From contig NZ_AQUZ01000003.1 of NCBI RefSeq assembly GCF_000372465.1, positions 220,904-284,903 of the forward strand: a DNA stretch of 64,000 nt, written 5' to 3'. Shown here in pieces: positions 18,232-27,229 of the stretch. This stretch comes from Kribbella catacumbae DSM 19601 (GTDB lineage Bacteria; Actinomycetota; Actinomycetes; Propionibacteriales; Kribbellaceae). The position numbers were made by a program, and so were the translations under genes. Below the pieces are notes generated by a model. It made no database searches, was not told the origin of the DNA, and saw only the letters and a list, made by a program, of their open reading frames with translations. Position 1 is the stretch's first letter; the number at the start of each line of letters is the position of its first letter.

Positions 18232-18242
18232 ACATCCGATGT
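18232..18242. promoter_or_regulatory. GntR/FadR-type operator candidate
   Basis: ACATCCGATGT is a perfect palindrome around one central base and lies 16 bp before the gntR start. Its core also occurs at 18124-18130 next to the promoter of the divergent transport operon. This fits autoregulation plus control of the operon. Confidence 0.6.
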
Positions 18243-18258
18243 ATGCGGGGAGGTATGC

Positions 18259-18987
18259 ATGCGCGTCACCGATGAGGCGATCGACCGGATCAAGCAGATG
18301 ATCGTCGCCGGCGAGCTGCGCCCGGGGGACCGGCTGCCGCGCGAACCGGACCTGGCGGCCCACCTCGGGCTGTCCCGCAGCTCGCTGCGCGAAGCGGTCA
18401 AGGCGCTCGCGCTGATCCGGGTCCTGGATGTCCGTCAGGGGGACGGGACCTACGTGACCAGCCTGGACCCGACCCTGTTGCTGGAGACGATGGGCTTCGT
18501 CCTCGACCTGCACCAGGACGCGTCGGTGCTGGAGTTCTTCGAGGTACGGCGAATCCTCGAGCCGGCCGCCGCGGCGCGGGCCGCGGTACGGATGAGTGAC
18601 GAGGACATCGCCGTACTCCGTGACTTGCTGGACGAGCTCGGCCCGGAGCCGTCGGTGGATGCGCTGCTGGCCAACGATGTCGAGTTCCACCGGCTGATCG
18701 CGGCCGGCAGCGGCAACCGGGCCCTCGCCTCCATCATCGACAGCCTCCGCCAGCCCACCTACCGGGCCCGCGTCTGGCGTGGTCTGACCCAGTCGGACGC
18801 CGTCGCGCGAACCGTCGCGGAACACCGGGCGATCCTGGCCGCGATCGCCGGCCGCGAACCGGACGTCGCCCGGTCCTGGGCGACCGTGCACATCGCCGGG
18901 GTCGAACGCTGGATCCAGGAAGCGGTCAGCCTCGACTCGGCCGGAACTCCAGCAGAACCGCGGCAGGCATCGGCAAGGTCAGGGTGA
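18259..18987 (+). CDS. FadR/GntR-family transcriptional regulator
   Basis: The 242-residue protein has an N-terminal GntR winged helix (LRPGDRLPREPDLAAHLGLS and RSSLREAVKAL) and an all-helical FCD ligand domain with the metal-type residues of NDVEFHRLI and the later EHR and H. It diverges from the fucosidase/ABC operon, and repeated ATCCGAT motifs sit at both promoters, so it is the probable regulator of that operon. Its 3' end overlaps the convergent GH39 gene by 62 bp. Confidence 0.9.
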   Translation: MRVTDEAIDRIKQMIVAGELRPGDRLPREPDLAAHLGLSRSSLREAVKALALIRVLDVRQGDGTYVTSLDPTLLLETMGFVLDLHQDASVLEFFEVRRILEPAAAARAAVRMSDEDIAVLRDLLDELGPEPSVDALLANDVEFHRLIAAGSGNRALASIIDSLRQPTYRARVWRGLTQSDAVARTVAEHRAILAAIAGREPDVARSWATVHIAGVERWIQEAVSLDSAGTPAEPRQASARSG

Positions 18988-20746
18988 GCTCGTCGCCCTC
19001 CCGTTCGACCGCGTCCACCCGCAAACGGCTCCGCTCCGCCAACTCAGTCCACTGCTCATCGGTGGGCCAGTCCCCAACCTTCAACTCATCCGCCAGAGCC
19101 ACCAGATCTCCTGAGCCGGTGCCGGGGGTGAGCCAGGTGGCAGTTGCGGACCAGCTCGGGTCCACGCCCGGGACGGACAAGGTGAGCTCGCGCGTCAGTT
19201 CGGCCGCGCCACCCGACTTGGACTGGTCCAGCGTCAGGTTCCACACCAGCACGGCGATCCGATCGCGATCCCGCGACGCCCACGCCTCCACCAAACTCCC
19301 GCCACCATCACCCTCGAACGCAACCGGAAGCTCAACCGGCCCGAGCCCGCTCAGCAGCGACATCGCGTGAAAGCGCGGCTTCGCCAGCCCACCCACGGTC
19401 TGCAGCCCGAACCCACCATGAAGCAACCGCGGCGGCCGCCCCAGCTCCTCGAAGTGGTCCGACGCCACCCAATACGCCAGCGCATCCACCCGCCCGGCCG
19501 CCGACCGCATCCCGCGCAGCAGGAACACCCCGGAGAACACCGAGTCGTTGATCGGGTTGAAGTGCGTCGGCGTCACTCCCCACTCGGTCCACAGGATCCG
19601 CGCCTTGCTGAAGCCATGCCGATCCAGCGACGCCTGTACGTCGAGCGGCGGGCTCCCGTAGGTATGCGTAGTGACAAAGTCCACCGGCGACCCGCTCGAG
19701 GCGGCATGCGCCAGCAGATCGTCCACCCACCCGGCGGCGGCCGACGAGGGCCCGCCAACGGCGAGCCGCTCGTCGACGGACTTCACCGCGGCAGCGCTCA
19801 CGTCGTACAGGTGCATCCATTCGGCCTTGGTGCCGGACCAGAAGACCTCGAGGTTGGCCTCGTTCCACACCTCGAAGTCCCAGCCCAGTACTTCGTCCAG
19901 TCCGTACCGCTCGACGAGATGCCCGACGAGCGCACGGACGAGGTCGTGCCAGTGCTCGTACGATTTCGGCGGCGAGATGATCGCGCCGTACTCGAAGACG
20001 GTCTTCGACGGATCCGCCGCGAGATCACGCGGCATGAACCCGAGCTCGACCACCGGCCGCAGCCCGAGCCCGAGCAGCTTGTCGTAGATCGCGTCGACGA
20101 CAGTGAAGTCGTACTGCGGTTCGCCATCCACCTCGGTGTAGACGCGAGTGTCATCGTGGAAGATTGCATGCGCGCGAACCGTCCGGACGCCGATCTCGTC
20201 ATGCATCCGGCGCAACGCCTGCTCCAGCTCGACCCCGATCTCGCGGCCGCCGCTGAGTTCCTTGCAGAGCAGCTGACTGAGCCGTTCACTCCCCACCATC
20301 GGCACCCATGGCCGGTGCAACTCGGTGCCCTCGGCAACGGCATCCACGGTGACCCGAATACCAGGCACGTTGTCACCGGCAACCAACGGCATCGCCTCCA
20401 CCGATGCGCCCGGCCGCCCGTGCACAGTCACCTCAGGAACACTCGCCACCGCGTATCGGTACGTCGTACCGGGCGTGCAGGTCGTGTCGACATACGGTGG
20501 GGACGGCACGGACAGGAGGTCGCCGCTGTGGTGGTCGACCGGTTCGAGTGAGGCGTCGTCCAGGCCGCGCAGGATCACGTACCCGACCGCACCCGGCACC
20601 GGCGACCAGTCGACCGTGACCTGCCCGACGCCGCCCACCGCCGTCACCGACGCCGGTGGATCGAGGTCGGGCAACGAGACCGCGCGGGTCTCGTCGCTGC
20701 GAAGGGCGATCCGCTGGTCCCAGTCAGCTTTTGCGTTGCTCTGCAT
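18926..20746 (-). CDS. GH39-like beta-xylosidase-type glycoside hydrolase with fibronectin-III-like domain
   Basis: The protein of 606 residues starts at ATG 20746. An early FN3-like region (PPASVTAVGGVGQVTVDWSP) precedes a barrel domain. WDFEVWNEANLEVFW carries the Asn-Glu pair of the acid/base, and ILWTEWGVT carries the probable nucleophile Glu; both are typical of clan A enzymes such as GH39. A C-terminal beta domain follows. No signal peptide is visible, so it may act inside the cell on imported material. It is the last gene of the LacI-controlled operon and lies 20 bp after the glycoamylase-domain gene. The true substrate could be a xyloside or another beta-glycoside. Confidence 0.82.
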   Translation of the reverse strand: MQSNAKADWDQRIALRSDETRAVSLPDLDPPASVTAVGGVGQVTVDWSPVPGAVGYVILRGLDDASLEPVDHHSGDLLSVPSPPYVDTTCTPGTTYRYAVASVPEVTVHGRPGASVEAMPLVAGDNVPGIRVTVDAVAEGTELHRPWVPMVGSERLSQLLCKELSGGREIGVELEQALRRMHDEIGVRTVRAHAIFHDDTRVYTEVDGEPQYDFTVVDAIYDKLLGLGLRPVVELGFMPRDLAADPSKTVFEYGAIISPPKSYEHWHDLVRALVGHLVERYGLDEVLGWDFEVWNEANLEVFWSGTKAEWMHLYDVSAAAVKSVDERLAVGGPSSAAAGWVDDLLAHAASSGSPVDFVTTHTYGSPPLDVQASLDRHGFSKARILWTEWGVTPTHFNPINDSVFSGVFLLRGMRSAAGRVDALAYWVASDHFEELGRPPRLLHGGFGLQTVGGLAKPRFHAMSLLSGLGPVELPVAFEGDGGGSLVEAWASRDRDRIAVLVWNLTLDQSKSGGAAELTRELTLSVPGVDPSWSATATWLTPGTGSGDLVALADELKVGDWPTDEQWTELAERSRLRVDAVEREGDELTLTLPMPAAVLLEFRPSRG

Positions 20747-20766
20747 ACAGATGGCTCCCGTTGTGG

Positions 20767-22359
20767 TCAGTCGAGTCCGACGGAGAACTGCTCCATCGCG
20801 ATCAGTGGGCGGACCCGGCGAACCACATCGCCGACCGCGAAGTTGCGCCGGATCAGGTCGTCGGCGAAGACGTTGCCGATGGCACCCATCACCATCGCCT
20901 GGTCCAGCGACAGGTACCGCCTGGCGATCAGCCCCGACCGGACCGCGACCGAGTCGAAGAACCCGCCACCGCCGTACGCGTGCAGCCGCGACTCGATCCG
21001 CGCGAGGTTGTCGATCGCCTGCTTCGGCGCGTACTGCATCGCAAGGAAGGCCGCGTGCGGGGTGACCACGCCATCGCCGTACGTCGGGTTGGGGTTCGTC
21101 CCTTCGCGGCAACCGTCGAAACCCTTGTCGTAGTTGGTCGCCTCGAGGTCGGAGGGGTAGCCACCCGGATCCATCCCGATCGCGTCGACGCCGTAGACGG
21201 AGTACCCGCCCTTCGGGTTGCTCGCGGGGGAGAAGCCCCAGTACCCGTACTTCGCGTCGTCCAGCCCGTGCTCGATGTGCGCGCGCACGGTCAGCGGGTG
21301 GTTGATCCCCCAGCTGCGCGGCGCCCAGCTCGACTCCGGCACGAACAGGTCGGGCATCAGCGACTCGAACATGTCGCCACCCCACGACGGCACCAGCCGC
21401 ATCCCGCGGTACGAGTAGCTGCCCTCGAAGACGTCGATGCCCAGGTAGGTCCGGTGCACGCCGACCGGTTTCTGCTCCACCCAGGCCCAGTCGCAGGACT
21501 CCGGGAAGGTGCGGTAGGTGGCGAAGTACTGCTGCGGTGGGACCTGCCCTCGGGCGATGCCGATGTACGGCGCGATCCGGGCCTCGGTGTTGCAGGTGTC
21601 GTAGTGGAACTTGCGGTAGTACACGTCCGGGCCGGTACCGGCGTGGTTGCCCTTGTCGATCGCCTCGTCCGGCGGCGAGGTCTCGAAGAAGCCGCCGCGC
21701 ATCAGGCCCGCTCCGAGCCCGGGCCGGGCGTCGGGGTTGTAGTAGTAGGCGAAGTTCATCTTGGTCAGCAGCGAGTCCGCCAGCCGGCGAACGCGCGGCT
21801 CGGCGTTGCGGACGACCATCAGCGCTGCCGCGAACCACCCGTTGTCCACGCTGGAGACGAAGGGTGTGATCGGCTTGGTGCCGTCCGGATCGACCGTCAG
21901 GACCGCGCCGGTCGCCTCGTCGTACCAGTTGAAGTACATCCCGCTCGGCTCGTGATGGTCGACCCGGGCCATCGTCGTCAGCGTCTGCGTTAGCCGCCGG
22001 ACGGACTCCTGCGGCGAGATGATGCCGAGCTCACGGGCGACCAGCGTGCTCCACAGGTAGCCGCCGATGTTGGTCGGCGACGTGTACCGGCTGCGCACGG
22101 GGTTGGTGACGGACTCCCCGATGTTGTCCGCGGGCAGCCCGGTCCGCTCGTCCGTCATCGCGACCAGGCTGCGCCAGGTGTCGCGAGCCCAGCGGCCGAC
22201 CAGGGCACGGTCCTGGCGACTGGGGTGCCACCCGCCACGGAGGAGAGCGGCGGGATCCGGCGTACCGGCGTACGAGCTGGTGGTCAGGCCGGCGGATCCG
22301 GCGAGGGCGGCAGTGCCTGTGGCTGCCAGTAGCATTCGTCGGCTGATGTTGGCGGTCAT
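20767..22359 (-). CDS. Tat-exported glycoamylase-domain protein (GH144-like)
   Basis: This 530-residue protein begins with a twin-arginine signal (ISRRMLLAATG, then a hydrophobic stretch ending SSYAG). The body matches the glycoamylase domain seen in endo-beta-1,2-glucanases and cyclic glucan synthases: SSVDNGWFAAAL, YYRKFHYDTCNTEARI, and the diagnostic WGGDMFESLMP. I infer an exported hydrolase acting on a beta-glucan before uptake by the neighbouring importer. The ATG has GGAGG eight bases upstream. Beta-1,2-glucan is the best guess as substrate, but other polysaccharides are possible. Confidence 0.82.
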   Translation of the reverse strand: MTANISRRMLLAATGTAALAGSAGLTTSSYAGTPDPAALLRGGWHPSRQDRALVGRWARDTWRSLVAMTDERTGLPADNIGESVTNPVRSRYTSPTNIGGYLWSTLVARELGIISPQESVRRLTQTLTTMARVDHHEPSGMYFNWYDEATGAVLTVDPDGTKPITPFVSSVDNGWFAAALMVVRNAEPRVRRLADSLLTKMNFAYYYNPDARPGLGAGLMRGGFFETSPPDEAIDKGNHAGTGPDVYYRKFHYDTCNTEARIAPYIGIARGQVPPQQYFATYRTFPESCDWAWVEQKPVGVHRTYLGIDVFEGSYSYRGMRLVPSWGGDMFESLMPDLFVPESSWAPRSWGINHPLTVRAHIEHGLDDAKYGYWGFSPASNPKGGYSVYGVDAIGMDPGGYPSDLEATNYDKGFDGCREGTNPNPTYGDGVVTPHAAFLAMQYAPKQAIDNLARIESRLHAYGGGGFFDSVAVRSGLIARRYLSLDQAMVMGAIGNVFADDLIRRNFAVGDVVRRVRPLIAMEQFSVGLD

Positions 22360-22373
22360 CCGAGCCTCCAGAG

Positions 22374-23186
22374 TTATTTGATGCCGGTGATGGCGATGCC
22401 CTTGGTGACATGGCGCTGGAAGGCCAGGAAGATCACCAGCACCGGTACGACGACCACGACCGCGCCGGCCATCAGCAGGCCGAAGTTCTGCGCGTTCTGT
22501 CCGGTCGAGTACAGCGCCAGGGCGACGGGAAGGGTGTACTTCTCCTCGGTCTGGGCGACCACGAGGGGCCACAGGAAGTTGTTCCAGGAGCCGAGGAAGG
22601 TGAGGATCCCGAGGGTGGCCAGCGCGGGTCTGGTCAACGGGAGCATGATCCGGGCGAAGATGCCGAGCTCGCTGCTGCCGTCCACCCGGCCGGCGTCCAT
22701 CAGGTCGTCGGGCAGGCCCTGGAAGAACTGCCGCATCAGGAACACCCCGAACGGCGAGACCAGGAACGGCAGGATCAGGCCGGGATAGGTGTTCGCCAGG
22801 CCGGCGTTGGTGACCAGCACGAACAGCGGGACGAAGGTGACCACTCCGGGCACCATCAAGGTGCCCAGGACCAGGACGAACAGCGCGGTCCGGCCGTGGA
22901 AGTTCAGCTTGGCCAGCGCGTAGCCGACCATCGAGCAGAAGATCAGGTTGCCGGCCGTCACGGCGAGCGCGACGATCGTCGAGTTGAGGAAGTAGCGCGG
23001 GAAGTTCGCCTTCGCGAACAGGTCGTCGTAGTTCTGCGTGGTAGGTGCCTCGGGCAACCAGGTCGGCGGGACCCGGAGCAGCTCGCCCTGGGTCTTGAAG
23101 CTGCCGAGGAACATCCACAGGAACGGCGCGGCCACCGCGACCAGCCCGAGGACCGCGATCACATAGACCCACCAGGTCCGGCGCAT
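22374..23186 (-). CDS. CUT1 sugar ABC transporter permease (MalG-type), second system
   Basis: The protein of 270 residues has six predicted helices and the EAA loop DLMDAGRVDGSSELGIFARI. The ATG at 23186 shares one base with the stop of the preceding permease (TGATG). It forms the second half of the LacI-controlled importer. The stop is 14 bp before the start of the glycoamylase-domain gene. Confidence 0.92.
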   Translation of the reverse strand: MRRTWWVYVIAVLGLVAVAAPFLWMFLGSFKTQGELLRVPPTWLPEAPTTQNYDDLFAKANFPRYFLNSTIVALAVTAGNLIFCSMVGYALAKLNFHGRTALFVLVLGTLMVPGVVTFVPLFVLVTNAGLANTYPGLILPFLVSPFGVFLMRQFFQGLPDDLMDAGRVDGSSELGIFARIMLPLTRPALATLGILTFLGSWNNFLWPLVVAQTEEKYTLPVALALYSTGQNAQNFGLLMAGAVVVVVPVLVIFLAFQRHVTKGIAITGIK

Positions 23187-24073
23187 CACTTCTCCCTCAG
23201 CAGCTTGAACTGGATGAAGGTGACCACGGCGATCACGACGAACAGGATGTAGCTCATCGACGTCGCCAAGCCGTAGTTGCCGAAGCCGAACTGCTGGTAG
23301 GTGTACATCGACACCGACACCGTGCTGTTCAGCGGCCCGCCCTGCGTCATCACGAACGGCTCCTCGAAGAACTGCAGATAGCCGATCCCCGTGGTCACGC
23401 TGGTGAACAGGACCGTTGGCCTGAGCAACGGCAGGATCAGGTACCGGAACCGTTGCCAAGAGCCCGCACCGTCGAGCTGGCCGGCCTCCTCGACGGTCTG
23501 CGGGATGCCCTGCAGCCCGGCCAGGAAGATGATCATCGCCGAGCCGAAGTTGCGCCAGACGGCCATCATGATCAGCGATGGCATCGCCCAGGTCTTCGAC
23601 GCGAGCCAGTTCGGCCCGTCGATGCCGACCCAGGACAGGACCGTGTTCAGCAACCCGGCCTCAGGCGCCAGCACGAACCGCCAGATCACCGCGATGGCGA
23701 CGATCGAGGTGATCACCGGCAGGTAGTAGCCGACCTTGAACAAGCTCTGGAACCGCTTCACGCCGCGATCCAGCAACAGCGCCGCCGCCAGCGCGAGGAC
23801 GAGCGTCAACGGCACCCCGACCAGGACGAAGTACGCCGTGTTGAGCGCCGCCTTGCGGAACGTCTCGTCCTGGAACGCCTTGACGTAGTTGCCGAAGCCG
23901 ACGCCGTTCACCGCGAACGGCGTCCGCAGATCGCGCTGCCTGAGATCGGTGAAACTCATCCCGAGCGACCCGAGCACGGGGCCCGCGGTGAAGGCGAGGA
24001 AGAGGGCGACGAACGGCAGCGTGAGGATCCACGCGGCCGCGGTCTGCCGCCCTCGCGCTGACACCGAACTCAT
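23186..24073 (-). CDS. CUT1 sugar ABC transporter permease (MalF-type), second system
   Basis: This 295-residue permease has six membrane helices and the EAA loop TVEEAGQLDGAGSWQRFRYL. It overlaps the binding-protein stop and the next permease start by single bases at both ends, so all three are coupled. No ATPase gene follows, as in the fucosidase operon. Confidence 0.92.
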   Translation of the reverse strand: MSSVSARGRQTAAAWILTLPFVALFLAFTAGPVLGSLGMSFTDLRQRDLRTPFAVNGVGFGNYVKAFQDETFRKAALNTAYFVLVGVPLTLVLALAAALLLDRGVKRFQSLFKVGYYLPVITSIVAIAVIWRFVLAPEAGLLNTVLSWVGIDGPNWLASKTWAMPSLIMMAVWRNFGSAMIIFLAGLQGIPQTVEEAGQLDGAGSWQRFRYLILPLLRPTVLFTSVTTGIGYLQFFEEPFVMTQGGPLNSTVSVSMYTYQQFGFGNYGLATSMSYILFVVIAVVTFIQFKLLREK

Positions 24074-25368
24074 CAGCTACCGGTGCCGATCGCCGCGGCC
24101 TTGGTCTGGATCGCCTTCGCGGTGTCGGCGGGGGACTGGCCGGCCTTGGCCATCTTCTCCACCTCGGCATCGAAGGCGGTGGCGACCTGCTCCCAGTTCA
24201 CGATCGCGGGCGGCGCCTTGGCATCCTCGAGCTGCTTGCCGAACACCGGCAGCAGCGGGTCGCTGGCGATGCTCGGGTCCTCCCAGGCGCTCTTCACGGC
24301 CGGCAGATCGGTGGACAACTTGAACCACTGGGCCTGCGTCTTGGCGTCGGACAGCCACTTCACCAGCTTCCAGGCGCTGTCCTTGTTCTTGCTGTTCTTG
24401 AAGACGACGAAGTTGCTGCCGCCGACGAACGACGTCGCGGTCTTGTTCTTCGGGAGCTGGAAGACGCCGATGTTCGGCTTGATCTTGTCGCCGCCGAGCT
24501 TGGCCACCGAGCCGGCCATCCACGGACCGGAGATGAACATCGGCACCTCGCCGCTGACGAACTGCGCCTCGGTCTGGTTCGGCGGCAGGTCGGTACCGGC
24601 CAGCTTGTCGGTGAAGAAGCTCTGGTAGTACTTCAGCCCCTCCTGCATCTCCGGGGTGTCGAACGTGAACTCCTTCTGGTCGTCACCCGTGATCGACGCG
24701 CCCGCGGACCAGGCGAACGGCATCACCGTCTGCCAGGACCCGGTCCCGCCCGGCTGCAGATTGATCCCGTACTTCGCTCCCGCCTTCTCCTTCATCGCCT
24801 TGGCCATCGCCTTGAGTCCGTCCCAGTCGGCCGGCGGCGTGGTGATCCCGGCCTTGGCGGCGAGGTCCTTGCGGTAGTAGACCAGCCGCGTCTCGACGTA
24901 CCAGGGAACGCCGTAGCTGGTGTCGCCCACCTTGGTGGTCTCGTTCGCGCCCTCGAAGAACCCGCTGGTGTCGATCCCCGATGGTGTCGGATCGAGCGCG
25001 CCGAGGTCGGCGAACTCACCCATCCAGGTGGTGCCGACCATCGCGGCGTCCGGCAGTGTCTGCGCGGTGATCGCGGTGGTGAACTTGCTGTGCGCGGCAT
25101 CCCACGGGATCGGCGTGACCTTCACCTTGACGCCCGGGTTGGCCTGCTCGAAGGCGGCGGTCAGCTTGGGCAGGTTCTCGCCCTCGGTGCCCATCGCCCA
25201 GACGGTCAGGTCGCCGGTGGCGGGTCCTTCGCCGATACTGGTCGTTGCCTTGGGCGCCGATTCGGGGGAGTCCTCCGTGGAGCGGCCGCAGCCGGTCAGC
25301 GCGAGAGCTGTCGCCGTGAGAGCCGCACCGCCGATCACCAGTCGGCGGCGGGTGGTCTGGATGAACAT
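24073..25368 (-). CDS. Extracellular sugar-binding lipoprotein, second system
   Basis: A signal with three arginines leads to the lipobox LTGC (Cys27), followed by a family 1 solute-binding fold (TGDLTVWAMGTEGENLPKLT, MFISGPWMAGSVAKLGGDK). The mature part is 405 residues. The ATG at 25368 has GAGGAG upstream. It lies 13 bp after the LacI gene, so it is probably co-transcribed with its own regulator. Confidence 0.92.
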   Translation of the reverse strand: MFIQTTRRRLVIGGAALTATALALTGCGRSTEDSPESAPKATTSIGEGPATGDLTVWAMGTEGENLPKLTAAFEQANPGVKVKVTPIPWDAAHSKFTTAITAQTLPDAAMVGTTWMGEFADLGALDPTPSGIDTSGFFEGANETTKVGDTSYGVPWYVETRLVYYRKDLAAKAGITTPPADWDGLKAMAKAMKEKAGAKYGINLQPGGTGSWQTVMPFAWSAGASITGDDQKEFTFDTPEMQEGLKYYQSFFTDKLAGTDLPPNQTEAQFVSGEVPMFISGPWMAGSVAKLGGDKIKPNIGVFQLPKNKTATSFVGGSNFVVFKNSKNKDSAWKLVKWLSDAKTQAQWFKLSTDLPAVKSAWEDPSIASDPLLPVFGKQLEDAKAPPAIVNWEQVATAFDAEVEKMAKAGQSPADTAKAIQTKAAAIGTGS

Positions 25369-25381
25369 AGGTCGTTTCTCC

Positions 25382-26518
25382 TCAACCGGTTGGTCGTGCT
25401 GCCTGTGTTTCCCCCGGTCCTGTGCCGCAACTACCCCGCAGCACAAGCTCTGTCCCCAGTACGTCGTTCCGCGCCCGCGTCCGCTCGCCCGTGATCCGCT
25501 CATGCAACCGCTGAGCAGCCAACCGCCCCAACTCGGCCATCGGCTGCCGCACAGTCGTCAACCCCGGCGACACATACCGAGCCGCCATCACGTCATCCCA
25601 CCCGGTCACCACAACGTCATCGGGTACGCCGACGCCGCCCGCGGCCAACGTCTTCATCACCGCAAGCGCCAACTCGTCATTGGCACATACAAGGCCGTCC
25701 GGACGCCCTGCAGACCAGCGCCCCTCGCCTCCTGCCGCCCCGCCGTCGGCTCCACCGGCCGCGCTGTGCTCGGCGCCCCCGCCGTGCCTTCCCGCTGCCA
25801 GGCCGGTTGCTTCCAGCAACTTTGTTGCGAACGCTGCACCCGCCTCCTCGGTCAACGGCATCCGCTCGGGCTCCGGCACCTGCAACCCCCGGGCGCGGAG
25901 CGCCGCCGAGAAGCCCGCGTACCGCTCGGACACGTCGTACGAGCTGGCGGGATCTCCAACGAACAGTAGGTTTTGGCGGCCGTGCTCCAGCAGGCGGTTC
26001 GTCAGCTGTTCCGCGCTTGAAGCGCTTTCACTCCGTACTGAGTCGCAGCCCGTGAGCGGCGGATGTGCGACCAGCACGATCGGCACATTCGCCCGCCGCA
26101 GATCCTGGACCGCCGGCAGGTCGAGCGCGTTGCCGTGGACAACGATTCCGTCGACTCGACCGGCCAGATCCCGCAGGCTCTTCAGCGGGTCCGGGTTTCC
26201 GTGGGTGACCGTCAGGATCACGCTCTGACCATGCTCGCCGGCCCACCGCTCGTACCCCATCAGCAGATCGCCGTAGAACGGGCCGGCCAGGTCGGGCAGC
26301 ACGAGCCCGTGCGCCTCGTGACGTTGCACCGCGAGACTTCGGGCGGCTCGCAGTGGCACGTAGTTCAGCTCGCGCGCCGCCTGGTCGACCTTGGTCCTGG
26401 CCTTCGCCGACACCGGCCCAGTGCCTTGCAGGACACGCGAAACCGTCGCGATCGACAGCTGCGCCAGCGCCGCGACGTCGTAGATCGTCGCGGGTCTGCC
26501 GGTCGGTCCGGACGGCAT
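25382..26518 (-). CDS. LacI-family repressor of the second importer operon
   Basis: The N-terminus ATIYDVAALAQLSIATVSRV is a LacI helix-turn-helix with hinge helix, followed by a periplasmic-binding-protein-like ligand domain. The protein is 378 residues, longer than usual, because of a glycine/alanine-rich insertion of about 35 residues near 240-275 (LAAGRHGGGAEHSAAGGADG begins it). The insertion lies before the conserved segment PDGLVCANDELALAVMK and is probably a surface loop. It is the first gene of the operon it should control. An operator candidate lies 23 bp upstream and another lies inside the gene. Confidence 0.92.
   Translation of the reverse strand: MPSGPTGRPATIYDVAALAQLSIATVSRVLQGTGPVSAKARTKVDQAARELNYVPLRAARSLAVQRHEAHGLVLPDLAGPFYGDLLMGYERWAGEHGQSVILTVTHGNPDPLKSLRDLAGRVDGIVVHGNALDLPAVQDLRRANVPIVLVAHPPLTGCDSVRSESASSAEQLTNRLLEHGRQNLLFVGDPASSYDVSERYAGFSAALRARGLQVPEPERMPLTEEAGAAFATKLLEATGLAAGRHGGGAEHSAAGGADGGAAGGEGRWSAGRPDGLVCANDELALAVMKTLAAGGVGVPDDVVVTGWDDVMAARYVSPGLTTVRQPMAELGRLAAQRLHERITGERTRARNDVLGTELVLRGSCGTGPGETQAARPTG
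26018..26030. promoter_or_regulatory. LacI-type operator candidate inside the lacI gene
   Basis: TGAAGCGCTTTCA contains the AAGCGCTT core typical of LacI-family operators and lies within the coding sequence of the repressor, about 520 bp downstream of the promoter-proximal site. It could support repression by DNA looping, or it could be chance. Confidence 0.45.
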
Positions 26519-26541
26519 CCGTGGTCTCCTGTCGCCAAAGT

Positions 26542-26553
26542 GGAAGCGCTTAC
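26542..26553. promoter_or_regulatory. LacI-type operator candidate upstream of lacI
   Basis: GGAAGCGCTTAC contains the perfect 8-bp palindrome AAGCGCTT (26544-26551), the core of many LacI-family operators. It sits 24 bp before the lacI start, between lacI and the divergent phosphatase gene. Confidence 0.7.
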
Positions 26554-26634
26554 AGTTTCCGACCCTGCCTTGTTCCGGTGCTGTTGGTCAAGGGTTCGTC
26601 CAGAGGTGAACAGACTTTCTGCGACGATGTCCGG

Positions 26635-27222
26635 GTGAGCACACACGCAGAGTCAGCGGAGCGGAAGGACCGGCTCTGGCTGGTCCGGCACGGCGAGACC
26701 GAGTGGAGCAAGTCGGGCCGGCACACGTCGACGACGGACCTCCCACTGACTCCGGAGGGGGAGCGGATCGCGGCCTCGCTGACCGACCGGCTGGCGGGTC
26801 AGGAGTTCGATCTGGTGCTGACCAGCCCGCGGCAGCGCGCCCGGCGTACGGCGGAACTCGCGGGGTTCGGGAAGGCCGAGGTGGACGACGATCTGGTCGA
26901 GTGGGACTACGGCGACTATGAGGGCATCACCACTGCGGAGATCCGCAAAACCGTGCCCGGCTGGACGGTCTGGGCGCACCCCACGCCCAACGGGGAAGCC
27001 CCGGCGCAGGTCTCGGCCCGCCTCGACCGCGTCAACGCCCGGATCGCCGCCGTCGACGGCGACGTCCTCGTCTTCGGCCACTCCCACGCCCTGCGCGCCT
27101 TGACCGCCCGCTGGCTGGAACTCGACGTCACCGAAGGCCGCCACTTCGTCCTCAACACAGCCACCGTCTCCATCCTCGGCTGGGAACGCGGCTCCCCAGC
27201 AGTCCACCAGTGGAACGCCTGA
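26635..27222 (+). CDS. Histidine phosphatase family protein (phosphoglycerate mutase-like)
   Basis: The protein has 195 residues. LVRHGETEWS holds the phospho-accepting His, TSPRQRARRTAEL the second Arg, VEWDYGDYEG the acid segment and VFGHSHALR the second His, so the catalytic set is complete. The substrate is unknown; relatives act on sugar phosphates or other phosphate esters. The GTG at 26635 has no Shine-Dalgarno sequence; GACGAT lies at -12 to -7, which fits leaderless translation. Confidence 0.88.
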   Translation: MSTHAESAERKDRLWLVRHGETEWSKSGRHTSTTDLPLTPEGERIAASLTDRLAGQEFDLVLTSPRQRARRTAELAGFGKAEVDDDLVEWDYGDYEGITTAEIRKTVPGWTVWAHPTPNGEAPAQVSARLDRVNARIAAVDGDVLVFGHSHALRALTARWLELDVTEGRHFVLNTATVSILGWERGSPAVHQWNA

Positions 27223-27229
27223 CCCGATG

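Noticed and set aside
18926..21838. One 970-residue reading frame spanning the GH39 gene and much of the gene upstream
   Set aside because: The part before 20746 is antisense-frame arginine-rich sequence overlapping the glycoamylase-domain gene; the FN3-GH39 protein has its own ATG at 20746.
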